A DNA stretch of 64,000 bases from Uliginosibacterium sp. 31-16. Its GTDB lineage: Bacteria; Pseudomonadota; Gammaproteobacteria; Burkholderiales; Rhodocyclaceae. This document shows positions 1-7,610 of the stretch, one piece after another (position 1 is the stretch's first letter; each line of letters starts with the position of its first letter). Below the pieces are notes generated by a model. That model was given only the letters and a program-made list of their open reading frames with translations. It was not told the origin of the DNA and did not search any database. The stretch lies in contig NZ_JAVALZ010000001.1 in NCBI RefSeq assembly GCF_030730865.1, forward strand, positions 682,001 through 746,000, given 5' to 3'. The position numbers were made by a program, and so were the translations under genes.

Positions 1-1
1 C

Positions 2-1000
2 ATGAACGTGGCGCGCATCGGCCTTCTACTGGCAGGGTTTCCGGACACCATTCCGGGCATCACCATCAATCGTTTCTGCTCCTCCGGCGTCAATGCGGTC
101 GCCGATGCCGCCCGGCGCATTCAGCTCGGTGAAGCGGATGTCATGATCGGGGCAGGCACGGAGTCAATGAGCGCAATGCCTCAGATGATGGGCAACAAGG
201 TCGCGATGAACCCGGCGTTCTTCGAGCGCCGCGAAAACATCGCCATCGCTTACGGCATGGGTCTCACCGCCGAAAAGGTCGCGCAACAATACGGAATCTC
301 GCGCGAGGAGCAAGACGCCCTGGCCATGCGCTCGCATCAGAAGGCATGTGCCGCAATCGCAGCAGGACGTTTCCGCGGCGAAATTTCACCCTACCTGGTG
401 CGCGAGCATGTGCCCGACTTCGGCAGCAGCGCCGTACGCGTGGTCGAACGTCTGGTCGAGAGCGATGAAGGCCCTCGCCCGGACAGCTCGCCGGAAGGGC
501 TCGCCAAGCTGAAGCCGATTTTCTCCGTAAAAGGAAGCGTCACGGCAGGCAACAGTTCGCAGATGTCAGACGGGGCCGCAGCAGTACTGCTGATGAGCGA
601 ATCCGCACTCAAACGCTACAACCTGACCCCCGTCGCCAGATACTGCGGCTTTGAAGTAGCGGGCGTCCCGCCTGAAGTAATGGGTATCGGGCCTATCGCG
701 GCCATTCCAAAAGTGCTGAAAAGCGTAGGGATATCTCAGGAGGCACTGGACTGGATTGAACTGAACGAAGCCTTCGCCGCCCAGGCCCTCGCCGTAATGA
801 AGACGCTCGACCTTGATCCGGACAAGGTAAACCCGCTGGGCGGCGCGATTGCGCTCGGTCATCCACTGGGGGCCACCGGCGCAATCAGGGTGGCTACGCT
901 GGCAAGCGCCATGCAGCACGATCCGAAGCTGCGCTATGGCCTGATCACCATGTGCATTGGCACGGGCATGGGCGCTGCGGGGCTCTTCGAAAGGGTTTGA
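2..1000 (+). CDS. fadA: Acetyl-CoA acyltransferase (thiolase), 5' end outside the window
   Basis: Thiolase of the FadA/acetyl-CoA C-acyltransferase family, which cleaves 3-ketoacyl-CoA in fatty acid beta-oxidation or runs the reverse condensation. The fragment holds 332 residues. Family members have about 390-400, so roughly 60 N-terminal residues lie upstream and the first Met here is internal. Visible active-site parts are the nucleophilic Cys26 in NRFCSSG, the NEAFA segment, His287 in GHPLGATGA and the C-terminal acid/base Cys318 in [10 protein letters not shown]. Four genes follow in the same direction, including an acyl-CoA ligase, which supports fatty acid degradation. Biosynthetic thiolases look alike, so substrate chain length is not certain. 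Confidence 0.93.
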   Translation: MNVARIGLLLAGFPDTIPGITINRFCSSGVNAVADAARRIQLGEADVMIGAGTESMSAMPQMMGNKVAMNPAFFERRENIAIAYGMGLTAEKVAQQYGISREEQDALAMRSHQKACAAIAAGRFRGEISPYLVREHVPDFGSSAVRVVERLVESDEGPRPDSSPEGLAKLKPIFSVKGSVTAGNSSQMSDGAAAVLLMSESALKRYNLTPVARYCGFEVAGVPPEVMGIGPIAAIPKVLKSVGISQEALDWIELNEAFAAQALAVMKTLDLDPDKVNPLGGAIALGHPLGATGAIRVATLASAMQHDPKLRYGLITMCIGTGMGAAGLFERV

Positions 1001-1004
1001 TGCA

Positions 1005-1520
1005 ATGAGAACGGACTGGATTCGCCGAATGCCTGCTGCATGGCAAGGGCGCTTGATCCGCTGGGGCTTCAATCTGCACCCGGCCTATCGAGCGACAGGC
1101 GGGCGGGTCGATTACGTATCGCCGGACATCACCCACATCCGTGTGCGCCTGCCACTGAACCGGCGTACACGGAATGTGGTGGGTTCGCTTTTTGGTGGCT
1201 CCCTGTTCGCCGTGACCGACGGCCCACACCCCACGCTTCTGATGTGGGCACTGGGGCCGGATTTCATCGTTTGGGACAAAAGCGCCAGCATCCGCTACCG
1301 CAGACCCGGACGCAGCACGCTGTACGGCGATTTCCGTATCCCGCCCGAAGAGATCGCCCGTATTCGCGCTGCGCTGGCAGAGAAGCCGGAGCTCGACTGC
1401 CAGTATCTGATCGAACTCAAGGATGACGCTGGCGAGGTGCATGCAGTTATCGAGCGCACGCTCTACATCGCAGTCAAACACCATTACAAGAGCAAGCTCC
1501 GGGGAGAAACAAGGAAATGA
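1005..1520 (+). CDS. DUF4442/PaaI-like hotdog-fold protein
   Basis: A 171-residue protein resembling the DUF4442 group of hotdog-fold thioesterase-like proteins, which often sit beside fatty acid oxidation genes. The start at 1005 is chosen because it follows the thiolase stop by four bases; an upstream start would lie inside the thiolase. The segment with VGSLFGGSLFAVTDG matches the hotdog helix region, and KSASIRYRRPGRSTLYGDF fits the following beta strands. It overlaps the next gene by ATGA, so translation is probably coupled. Hydrolysis of acyl-CoA esters is inferred from the family only. Confidence 0.75.
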   Translation: MRTDWIRRMPAAWQGRLIRWGFNLHPAYRATGGRVDYVSPDITHIRVRLPLNRRTRNVVGSLFGGSLFAVTDGPHPTLLMWALGPDFIVWDKSASIRYRRPGRSTLYGDFRIPPEEIARIRAALAEKPELDCQYLIELKDDAGEVHAVIERTLYIAVKHHYKSKLRGETRK

Positions 1521-2107
1521 CAATGCGCCAGATAAACCCCCTCCGTTACATCGTACTCACCTTGGTCATGGCTGCCTTGCTTGCGGGCAACGCAGGCAGA
1601 GCGGCCGAGATCGCCGGAATCCAGGTCGATGATCGTATCAAATCCGGCAGCACCGAAATGCAGCTCAACGGCGCCGGCCTTCGGACCAGACTCATTTTCA
1701 ATATCTATGTTGCAGCACTCTACCTGCCACAGAAAAGCAGTGATCCGGGCACGATCATTCAGAGCAGAGCCCCTCGCCGGATGGCTCTCAGAATGCTGCG
1801 TGATCTGGATGGAAGCACTCTGTTAAACGCATTGAAAGACGGCCTTCGTGACAATCACAGCGAAGCAGAGCTCGCTGCACTACAAGCGGATATTTCGCAA
1901 CTTGAAAAGGTATTCACGACTGTCGGCAGCACAAAAAGCGGCGACCTCATCGTCCTCGATCTAAATAACGAGGGTCTTGTCGTCACGGTAAACGGAAATC
2001 CGCGTGGCTCCGTGGCAAGCGAGGCGCTCGGGCGCGCATTACTGAAGATCTGGCTGGGAGAAAAACCGGTAGAAGCCTCACTCAAGAAGGCCTTGCTCGG
2101 AAACTAA
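1517..2107 (+). CDS. Secreted chalcone isomerase-like protein
   Basis: A 196-residue protein with an N-terminal hydrophobic signal segment (about residues 10-29, ending near AGNAGRAAE), followed by a domain like the bacterial chalcone-isomerase-like family (Chalcone_3 type). Typical are the opening GIQVDDRIKSGSTEMQLNG and the strand FNIYVAALYLPQKS. Bacterial members are periplasmic and of unknown activity; they probably bind fatty-acid-like ligands and do not isomerise chalcones. The start codon overlaps the preceding stop (ATGA). Its place between a hotdog protein and FadD fits a role in lipid handling, which is inference. Confidence 0.8.
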   Translation: MTMRQINPLRYIVLTLVMAALLAGNAGRAAEIAGIQVDDRIKSGSTEMQLNGAGLRTRLIFNIYVAALYLPQKSSDPGTIIQSRAPRRMALRMLRDLDGSTLLNALKDGLRDNHSEAELAALQADISQLEKVFTTVGSTKSGDLIVLDLNNEGLVVTVNGNPRGSVASEALGRALLKIWLGEKPVEASLKKALLGN

Positions 2108-2181
2108 CTTCGATGTCAAACCAGTCTTGCCTTGTCCTCACGACAAAGATTGTTTGACCCTGAATCAGGATGAGACAAAAC

Positions 2182-3846
2182 ATGAAAAAAACATGGCTGG
2201 AAAGCTATCCGCCCGGTGTCCCTGCTGAAATCGACCCTGCCCGCTACAGCTCGGTAGTCGCCATATTTGAAGAGAGCTGCAAACGCTTTTCAAACAAGAC
2301 TGCTTATATCAGCATGGGCGCTAGCATGAGCTACGCCGAACTGGACAGACAAAGTCGCAACTTCGCGGCCTGGCTTCAATCTACAGGCGTCCAGCGGGGC
2401 AGCCGCGTTGCCTTGATGATGCCCAATCTGCTGCAGTATCCGGTCTGTCTGTTCGGTGCCTTGCGCGCCGGCTGCACCATCGTCAATTGCAATCCTTTGT
2501 ACACCGCACCAGAGCTGGAGCATCAGCTCCAGGATAGTGGCGCTGAAGTTATCGTCATCGTTGAGAACTTCGCTCACACACTGCAGAAAATCGTCGCGAA
2601 TACAGCGGTGCGCCACGTGGTCACCACATCACTGGGCGAAATGCTCGGGGTTGTAAAAGGACGCGTGGTCAACTACGTTGTCCGCAAGGTCAAGAAAATG
2701 GTTCCCACTTGGCAACTGCCAGGTTCGATCAGCCTGGCTGCTGCCCTGAGAGCGGGACGCGCAAGGGAATTTAATGCTCCGCAGCTGAGCCATCAGGACA
2801 TTGCTTTCCTGCAATACACCGGCGGCACCACGGGCATATCCAAGGGCGCGATGCTGACTCACCGCAATATCGTCGCCAACGTACTGCAGGCCGACGCCTG
2901 GATCGATCCCGTCATAAAAATCGGTGAAGAATTCATCGTCACCGCGCTGCCGCTGTATCACATCTTCGCTCTAACGGCGAACTGCCTGACGTTCCTCAGG
3001 CTGGGCGCGACCAACCTGCTGATCGTCAATCCACGTGACATCCCCGGCTTCGTCAAGGAACTCGGCCGCTATCGCTTCACCGCGATCACGGGAGTGAACA
3101 CCTTGTTCAATGCCCTGCTGGCGAACCCGGATTTTGCAAAACTGAACTTCTCATCGCTGCGCCTCACGCTCGGCGGCGGCATGGCGGTCATGGCGCCCGT
3201 CGCCGAAAAGTGGCGACAAGTCACGGGCGTGCCGCTTGTACAAGCCTACGGACTGACCGAGACCTCGCCTGCGGTGTGCATCAATCCTTTCACTGAAACA
3301 GGTTTCTCCGGCTCCATCGGCCTGCCCATTTCATCAACCGAAGTATCGATCCGCGACGATGATGGTGAAGTCGAGGCGGGGAAATCAGGTGAAATCTGCG
3401 TGCGCGGACCGCAGGTCATGGCCGGCTATTTCAAACGCCCCGGCGAGACCGCGAATGTCTTCCACGCCGATGGTTTTCTCAAGACCGGTGACATCGGATA
3501 TATTGATGACAAGGGTTTCGTTTTCCTGGTTGATCGCAAGAAGGACATGATCCTTGTCTCCGGTTTCAACGTGTATCCGAACGAAGTCGAAGCCGTCGTT
3601 GCCATGATTCCGGCGGTCCAGGATGTAGCGTGCATCGGCGTCCCCGACGCTCGATCCGGCGAGGCGGTAAAAATCTTCGTCGTGCGCAGCGACCCGCGCC
3701 TCACCGCAGCCATGATCATCGAGCACTGCCACACCCAGCTCACGGGCTACAAAGTGCCCCACCACGTTGAATTCCGCGAAGATCTGCCGCGCACCAATGT
3801 CGGCAAGATCCTGCGCCGAGCCCTGCGGGAAGGAGTGCCGTCATGA
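2182..3846 (+). CDS. fadD: Long-chain fatty acid--CoA ligase
   Basis: AMP-forming acyl-CoA synthetase that activates free fatty acids with ATP and CoA for beta-oxidation. The 554 residues match FadD length. The P-loop-like motif YTGGTTGISKGAM is near residue 213, the AMP-binding motif YGLTETSP near residue 360, and the C-terminal lysine region GKILRRALRE lies at the end. An ATG also exists at 2170, but 2182 gives the family-typical N-terminus (MKKTWLESYPPGVPAEI) with an AGGATGAG stretch upstream. There is a gap of about 75 bp after the previous gene. The stop overlaps the next start (ATGA). Confidence 0.95.
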   Translation: MKKTWLESYPPGVPAEIDPARYSSVVAIFEESCKRFSNKTAYISMGASMSYAELDRQSRNFAAWLQSTGVQRGSRVALMMPNLLQYPVCLFGALRAGCTIVNCNPLYTAPELEHQLQDSGAEVIVIVENFAHTLQKIVANTAVRHVVTTSLGEMLGVVKGRVVNYVVRKVKKMVPTWQLPGSISLAAALRAGRAREFNAPQLSHQDIAFLQYTGGTTGISKGAMLTHRNIVANVLQADAWIDPVIKIGEEFIVTALPLYHIFALTANCLTFLRLGATNLLIVNPRDIPGFVKELGRYRFTAITGVNTLFNALLANPDFAKLNFSSLRLTLGGGMAVMAPVAEKWRQVTGVPLVQAYGLTETSPAVCINPFTETGFSGSIGLPISSTEVSIRDDDGEVEAGKSGEICVRGPQVMAGYFKRPGETANVFHADGFLKTGDIGYIDDKGFVFLVDRKKDMILVSGFNVYPNEVEAVVAMIPAVQDVACIGVPDARSGEAVKIFVVRSDPRLTAAMIIEHCHTQLTGYKVPHHVEFREDLPRTNVGKILRRALREGVPS

Positions 3847-4799
3847 GCCTGCCACCCCTGCTGCAGAATCGTCTGAGCCTGCCCGTCATCTGTGCCCCGA
3901 TGTTCATCCTGTCGTGCCCGGAGCTCGTCATCGCGCAGTGTCTGGGCGGTCTGGTCGGAGCCTTTCCGGCACTGAATGCGCGGCCCGAGCATGCTCTGGA
4001 AGAATGGCTCCAGACCATCGAAGCGGCGCTCGCTCAGGCTCGTGCGGCCAATCCGGAGCGGCGCATCGGCCCCTTTGCGGTCAACCAGATCATCCACCCC
4101 ACCAATGCGCGCCTTGAGCACGACATGGAGGTCTGCATCCGCCATCGCGTTCCCCTGATCATCACCAGTCTGCATGCGCCGGGCGAGATCGTGAAGAAAG
4201 TCCACGCCTACGGAGGTCTGGTTTTCCATGATGTGATCAGCGTGCGCCATGCCGAAAAAGCGCTGGAAGCCGGCGTGGACGGGCTCATCCTTGTTTGCGC
4301 CGGGGCCGGCGGTCATGCCGGCACGCTCAGCCCGTTCGCGCTGGTCAGCGAAGTCCGCCGCTTCTACAGCGGGCCGCTGGCGCTCGCCGGGGCGCTTTCA
4401 AGCGGCAGCGCCATCCTTGCGGCGCAAGCCATGGGCGCTGATCTGGCCTACATGGGCACACGCTTCATCGCCACTCAAGAGGCGAGAGCCAGTCAGGCCT
4501 ATAAGGACTGCATTGTTGCCAGCAAGGCCAGTGACATTTTGTACACGCCGTATTTCACGGGAGTGCCGGGCAACTATCTCAAGGCGAGCATTCGTGCCGC
4601 AGGTCTGGACCCTGACAAGATGCCCGACGCAGACACTGGCGGACTGAGCCTCACCAAGGACAGCGCCAAGGTGTGGCGCGACATCTGGGGCGCGGGTCAG
4701 GGCGTCGGCAGCATCGATGCTGTCCTGCCAGCGGCGGAACTCATCGCCCGTCTGCAACAGGAGTACGCGGCCGCGCGCCAGACGCTGGCAGGCCAATGA
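3843..4799 (+). CDS. Nitronate monooxygenase family protein (FMN-dependent)
   Basis: A 318-residue TIM-barrel flavoprotein of the nitronate monooxygenase/2-nitropropane dioxygenase family, which oxidises alkyl nitronates with FMN and oxygen. Seen in the sequence are the N-terminal PVICAPMFILSCPEL, the FMN phosphate-binding stretch GAGGHAGTLSPFALV, and MGADLAYMGTRFIATQEA near the C-terminal half. Translation is probably coupled to fadD through the ATGA overlap. Members beside fatty acid genes are sometimes annotated as enoyl reductase-like; the real substrate is unknown. A 107-bp repeat copy starts 12 bp after the stop. Confidence 0.88.
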   Translation: MSLPPLLQNRLSLPVICAPMFILSCPELVIAQCLGGLVGAFPALNARPEHALEEWLQTIEAALAQARAANPERRIGPFAVNQIIHPTNARLEHDMEVCIRHRVPLIITSLHAPGEIVKKVHAYGGLVFHDVISVRHAEKALEAGVDGLILVCAGAGGHAGTLSPFALVSEVRRFYSGPLALAGALSSGSAILAAQAMGADLAYMGTRFIATQEARASQAYKDCIVASKASDILYTPYFTGVPGNYLKASIRAAGLDPDKMPDADTGGLSLTKDSAKVWRDIWGAGQGVGSIDAVLPAAELIARLQQEYAAARQTLAGQ

Positions 4800-4810
4800 C
4801 GGAGCGTCCT

Positions 4811-4917
4811 GAAGAGCCGCCACTGGTGGGCTTCTTCAGCCATGCACCGCTATCAGCAATACGTAGAGCGGATCTTGCGTGCATACGGGTGAAGACTCAG
4901 GTGCGGTGAGGCTCTTC
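4811..4917 (+). repeat. Copy 1 of the 107-bp dispersed element
   Basis: Lies between two converging genes. It begins GAAGAGCCGCC and has GAAGA again at offset 80 (4891). It ends GAGGCTCTTC, complementary to the left end. It also contains a short perfect-looking hairpin, CTGAAGAGCCGCCA / TGGGCTTCTTCAG. The spacing matches the better copies at 23451, 50551 and 57455, although the middle part has diverged. Confidence 0.7.
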
Positions 4918-4923
4918 AGACAG

Positions 4924-5520
4924 CTATCGGCGCAGCACCTCGACCAGCAGCACGGATTCAAACATCGCCACCGGCGAGATCACCGGCTCGGCCAGCGGCA
5001 CTTTTTCGCCGTAGCGCTCGCGCATCTTGGCACGCACGGCGGCATCGTCCAGTTTGAAATCGCGCAGCTGCTGCAGCTCACCGATGCGGATGCCGAGCGC
5101 GCGGTCGTACAGTTTCCACACCAGCTCGGAGCAGTAGATGCGTTGATCCGACCACTCGAAAGTCAGGTCATACGGCCGCCCGACAAAAGCCCGCGCGGCG
5201 TTCTGCAGCTTGGCCTGCGCCCCCGCATCCGGCGCGGCTCGCAGGCGCTTGAGCACGAAATGTCCGCCCTCGCCGCGCGCGATCCAGTTTGCCAGCGGCG
5301 TGCAGCGCACCGTCTTGACCGCCTCGAACACGCAGGGCTGCCCGTTCTGCAGCAGGATCACGCCCATGTGGCTGTACGGCGAGCCGGTAGCTCGCTGCAC
5401 GGCCAGACTCTGCGCGGAGCGCGAAGTATGGAAGATCAGATCGCCGGTCTGCACGGCCGGCAGGCCCGCCGCCTGCAAGGTTGAAGAAGCCAGAAGAATC
5501 AGGAAGATGAGTGGGCGCAT
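4924..5520 (-). CDS. YiiX/YebB-like permuted papain-fold hydrolase, secreted
   Basis: A 198-residue protein with a cleavable signal peptide (MRPLIFLILLASSTLQA). The circularly permuted NlpC/P60-like fold of the YiiX/YebB group is recognised from QTGDLIFHTSRS, the catalytic His in GSPYSHMGVIL and the catalytic Cys in RIYCSELVWKLY. Family members are thought to cleave amide or lipid ester bonds in the envelope; the substrate here is unknown. The gene stands alone on the reverse strand, converging with the nitronate monooxygenase gene and separated from it by a repeat element. Confidence 0.85.
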   Translation of the reverse strand: MRPLIFLILLASSTLQAAGLPAVQTGDLIFHTSRSAQSLAVQRATGSPYSHMGVILLQNGQPCVFEAVKTVRCTPLANWIARGEGGHFVLKRLRAAPDAGAQAKLQNAARAFVGRPYDLTFEWSDQRIYCSELVWKLYDRALGIRIGELQQLRDFKLDDAAVRAKMRERYGEKVPLAEPVISPVAMFESVLLVEVLRR

Positions 5521-5589
5521 GGTGCAGAAGAAAATCTGGACGAGCGCCTACAATGAACGCAGCCGCCACTTTTCTCAACAGGATTCCCC

Positions 5590-6336
5590 ATGAATGGCAC
5601 TGACCGTTTCGTCGCCCTGTTCATCGATGCTGACAATGCACCGGCTTCACATGTCGATGTGATCCTCAACGAGCTGGCCAGCTTCGGCACGGTCAGCATC
5701 CGCCGGGCTTACGGCAACTGGAAGGGCGATCGCCTGAGTTCCTGGGAGAAACTGCTGCATGAATATGCCATTCAACCGATCCAGCAGTTCGATCTGACCA
5801 AGGGCAAGAACGCCACCGACATCGCGCTGGTGATCGACGCGATGGATGCGCTCTACAGTCGCCGCGTCGATGTGTTCGCGCTGGTCTCGTCCGACTCGGA
5901 TTTCACCCCGCTGGCCACCCGCCTGCAGGCCGACGGCAAGACTGTGGTGGGCTTCGGCGAACGCAAGACGCCCACGCCCTTCGTGAATGCCTGCTCGAAA
6001 TTCCTCTACCTCGACATGGAGGCCGCACCGCAGGAAAACAGCTCCGGCAGTGCCAATACAGTCAGCGTGAGGAAATGGGGCGTCAAGGAACTCAAGAGTG
6101 ACACCAAGCTTGTCACCCTGCTGCGCAATGCCGTGCAAGCCGCCGAAGCCGATGACGGCTGGTCGCCGCTGGGCCGTGTCGGCAGTCACATCGCCAATCA
6201 GGCCTCGTTTGATTCACGCAACTATGGCTACAAGAAACTGGTCGATCTGTTTCGCGCCAGCGAACTGTTCGATCTGGAAACCCGTGAAGACAAAGGCGTA
6301 TTCCTGCGCGACAAACGCAAGGCCAAAGGCACATAA
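5590..6336 (+). CDS. NYN-domain nuclease-like protein with C-terminal OST-HTH/LOTUS domain
   Basis: A 248-residue protein. Residues 1-140 form a NYN (LabA/DUF88, PIN-like) domain with the acidic residues of a metal-dependent nuclease: FIDADNAP near the start, ATDIALVIDAMD in the middle and VSSDSDFTPLA around residue 105. Residues about 165-240 (LVTLLRNAVQ through GVFLRDKR) match an OST-HTH/LOTUS RNA-binding module. The pairing implies RNA binding and possibly RNA cleavage; the target is unknown. It is a single gene with its own short upstream region. A truncated repeat copy follows the stop. Confidence 0.88.
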   Translation: MNGTDRFVALFIDADNAPASHVDVILNELASFGTVSIRRAYGNWKGDRLSSWEKLLHEYAIQPIQQFDLTKGKNATDIALVIDAMDALYSRRVDVFALVSSDSDFTPLATRLQADGKTVVGFGERKTPTPFVNACSKFLYLDMEAAPQENSSGSANTVSVRKWGVKELKSDTKLVTLLRNAVQAAEADDGWSPLGRVGSHIANQASFDSRNYGYKKLVDLFRASELFDLETREDKGVFLRDKRKAKGT

Positions 6337-6348
6337 AGACGCCTGCCT

Positions 6349-6415
6349 GAAGAATCGCACGCAGCTTGCCTGTGCAGCACAGCGTGCCGTACAGGCAATC
6401 CCGACGCGGCTTTCA
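6349..6415 (+). repeat. Copy 2 of the 107-bp element, left part missing
   Basis: Matches positions 41-107 of the consensus: GAAGAATCGC at the start, TGCAGCAC in the middle and CGACGCGGCTTTC at the right end. The left 40 positions would overlap the end of the NYN gene and are not recognisable. It lies between converging genes. Confidence 0.55.
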
Positions 6416-6427
6416 GGGCATGTCTGC

Positions 6428-6919
6428 TCAGTGCTCCTGCAGCAAGCTCAGTATGCCTTCCAGTGCCACCCGGGTTCCCGCCGTGCGCACGGCGGCACGA
6501 TCTCCATCCAGATGCAGGGTAAGGCAACGCGCCGGGTAGCCACGCCGCTGCCAGCCAAAGCACACGGTACCGACCGGCTTGTCTTCCGTACCACCGGCCG
6601 GGCCGGCAATACCGGAGATGGCCACGGCCACGTGCGCCACCGACCGGGCCAGCGCACCCGCCAGCATCTCGCGCACGGTTTGCTCCGAGACAGCGCCATG
6701 TGCATGCAGGGTCAGCAGCGAAACGCCCAGCAACTCGACCTTGGCCTCGTTGGAATAAGTCACGAAGCCCCGGTCAAACCATGCGCTTGATCCGGCGACC
6801 TCGGTGATTGCGGCGCTAATCAGCCCGCCGGTACAGGACTCGGCGGTCGCCAGCTGCCAGTTCTGCGCCAGCAACGCAGGGCCGATCTGTTCGGCCAGCA
6901 AACGGATTTCAGGTGTCAT
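6428..6919 (-). CDS. pncC: Nicotinamide-nucleotide amidase (CinA C-terminal family)
   Basis: A 163-residue stand-alone CinA C-terminal domain, the PncC amidase that deamidates nicotinamide mononucleotide to nicotinic acid mononucleotide in pyridine nucleotide salvage. Diagnostic segments are LATAESCTGGLISAAIT, which includes the catalytic Ser, then GFVTYSNEAKVELLGV, and AISGIAGPAGGTEDKPVGTV. The start at 6919 gives the usual MTPEIRLLAEQIG beginning. The end of the HD-domain gene overlaps this start by 11 bases, so the two are probably co-translated. In many relatives this gene follows pgpA; here pgpA lies 5 kb away. Confidence 0.93.
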   Translation of the reverse strand: MTPEIRLLAEQIGPALLAQNWQLATAESCTGGLISAAITEVAGSSAWFDRGFVTYSNEAKVELLGVSLLTLHAHGAVSEQTVREMLAGALARSVAHVAVAISGIAGPAGGTEDKPVGTVCFGWQRRGYPARCLTLHLDGDRAAVRTAGTRVALEGILSLLQEH

Positions 6920-7493
6920 CCCGGGCTCCTGCAAAAACGTTTTCAATCTGTGGCAGCACGATCTGCCAGACGCGTGGCAACACCTCGGCGATGAAGCCAT
7001 TGCGGGCCATGATCTGTCCCAGCGTCACGCCATTCTCGCGCCAGACCTTGCCGCCATGATGAATGTTGTGCAGCAGTGGCATCACGCGATCCAGTGCATT
7101 GGCGTAGCGCGCTTCCGGCGTCTCGCAGGCAGTGAACTCCTCCCACAGGCTGCGCAGACTTTCCGCAGTCTGCGCCGGCAATGTTGCCAGCAGATGCTGC
7201 AAGCCTTGTGCCTCCAGCGCGCTCGCATCCGCCCGCGCCGCCGCGTAGGCGAAAGTGTCACCGCATTCGATCTCGGGCACGTCGTGCATCAGGAACAACA
7301 GCGCCGCATGCTTCGCATCCACTGCAAAGGCGCACTCACTCTCCAGCAGCAACGCGCACAGGGCGCCGTGCCAGCTGTGCTCGGCACTGTTTTCCCGCCG
7401 GCTCAGCCCGGCCGGGCTGGTGCGCCGCTCGACGGCCTTGAGGCGATCAAGGTTCAGGATGAAATCAAGCAGGGATCGGGTCGCACTCACCAT
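6909..7493 (-). CDS. HD-domain phosphohydrolase (YfbR/HDDC2-like)
   Basis: A 194-residue HD-superfamily metal-dependent phosphohydrolase resembling YfbR/HDDC2 5'-nucleotidases. Metal ligands are visible in ENSAEHSWHGALCALLL, the HD pair in LFLMHDVPEIECGD, and the final Asp in NALDRVMPLLHNI. The start at 7493 (MVSATRSLLDFILN) is chosen because GGAG lies just upstream; longer readings have no domain support. The 3' end overlaps pncC, which links nucleotide dephosphorylation and pyridine nucleotide salvage, though this pairing is inference. Confidence 0.85.
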   Translation of the reverse strand: MVSATRSLLDFILNLDRLKAVERRTSPAGLSRRENSAEHSWHGALCALLLESECAFAVDAKHAALLFLMHDVPEIECGDTFAYAAARADASALEAQGLQHLLATLPAQTAESLRSLWEEFTACETPEARYANALDRVMPLLHNIHHGGKVWRENGVTLGQIMARNGFIAEVLPRVWQIVLPQIENVFAGARDDT

Positions 7494-7610
7494 TCGCTCC
7501 AGCACAGAAGAGCCCCGAGTTTGCCACCGAAAACGCCAGGCGTGCAGCCTGTCTTGCCAGCGGAATAAACTTTGCGCATGATGCCGCAACCCTGACTGCC
7601 CGCCACGCCC

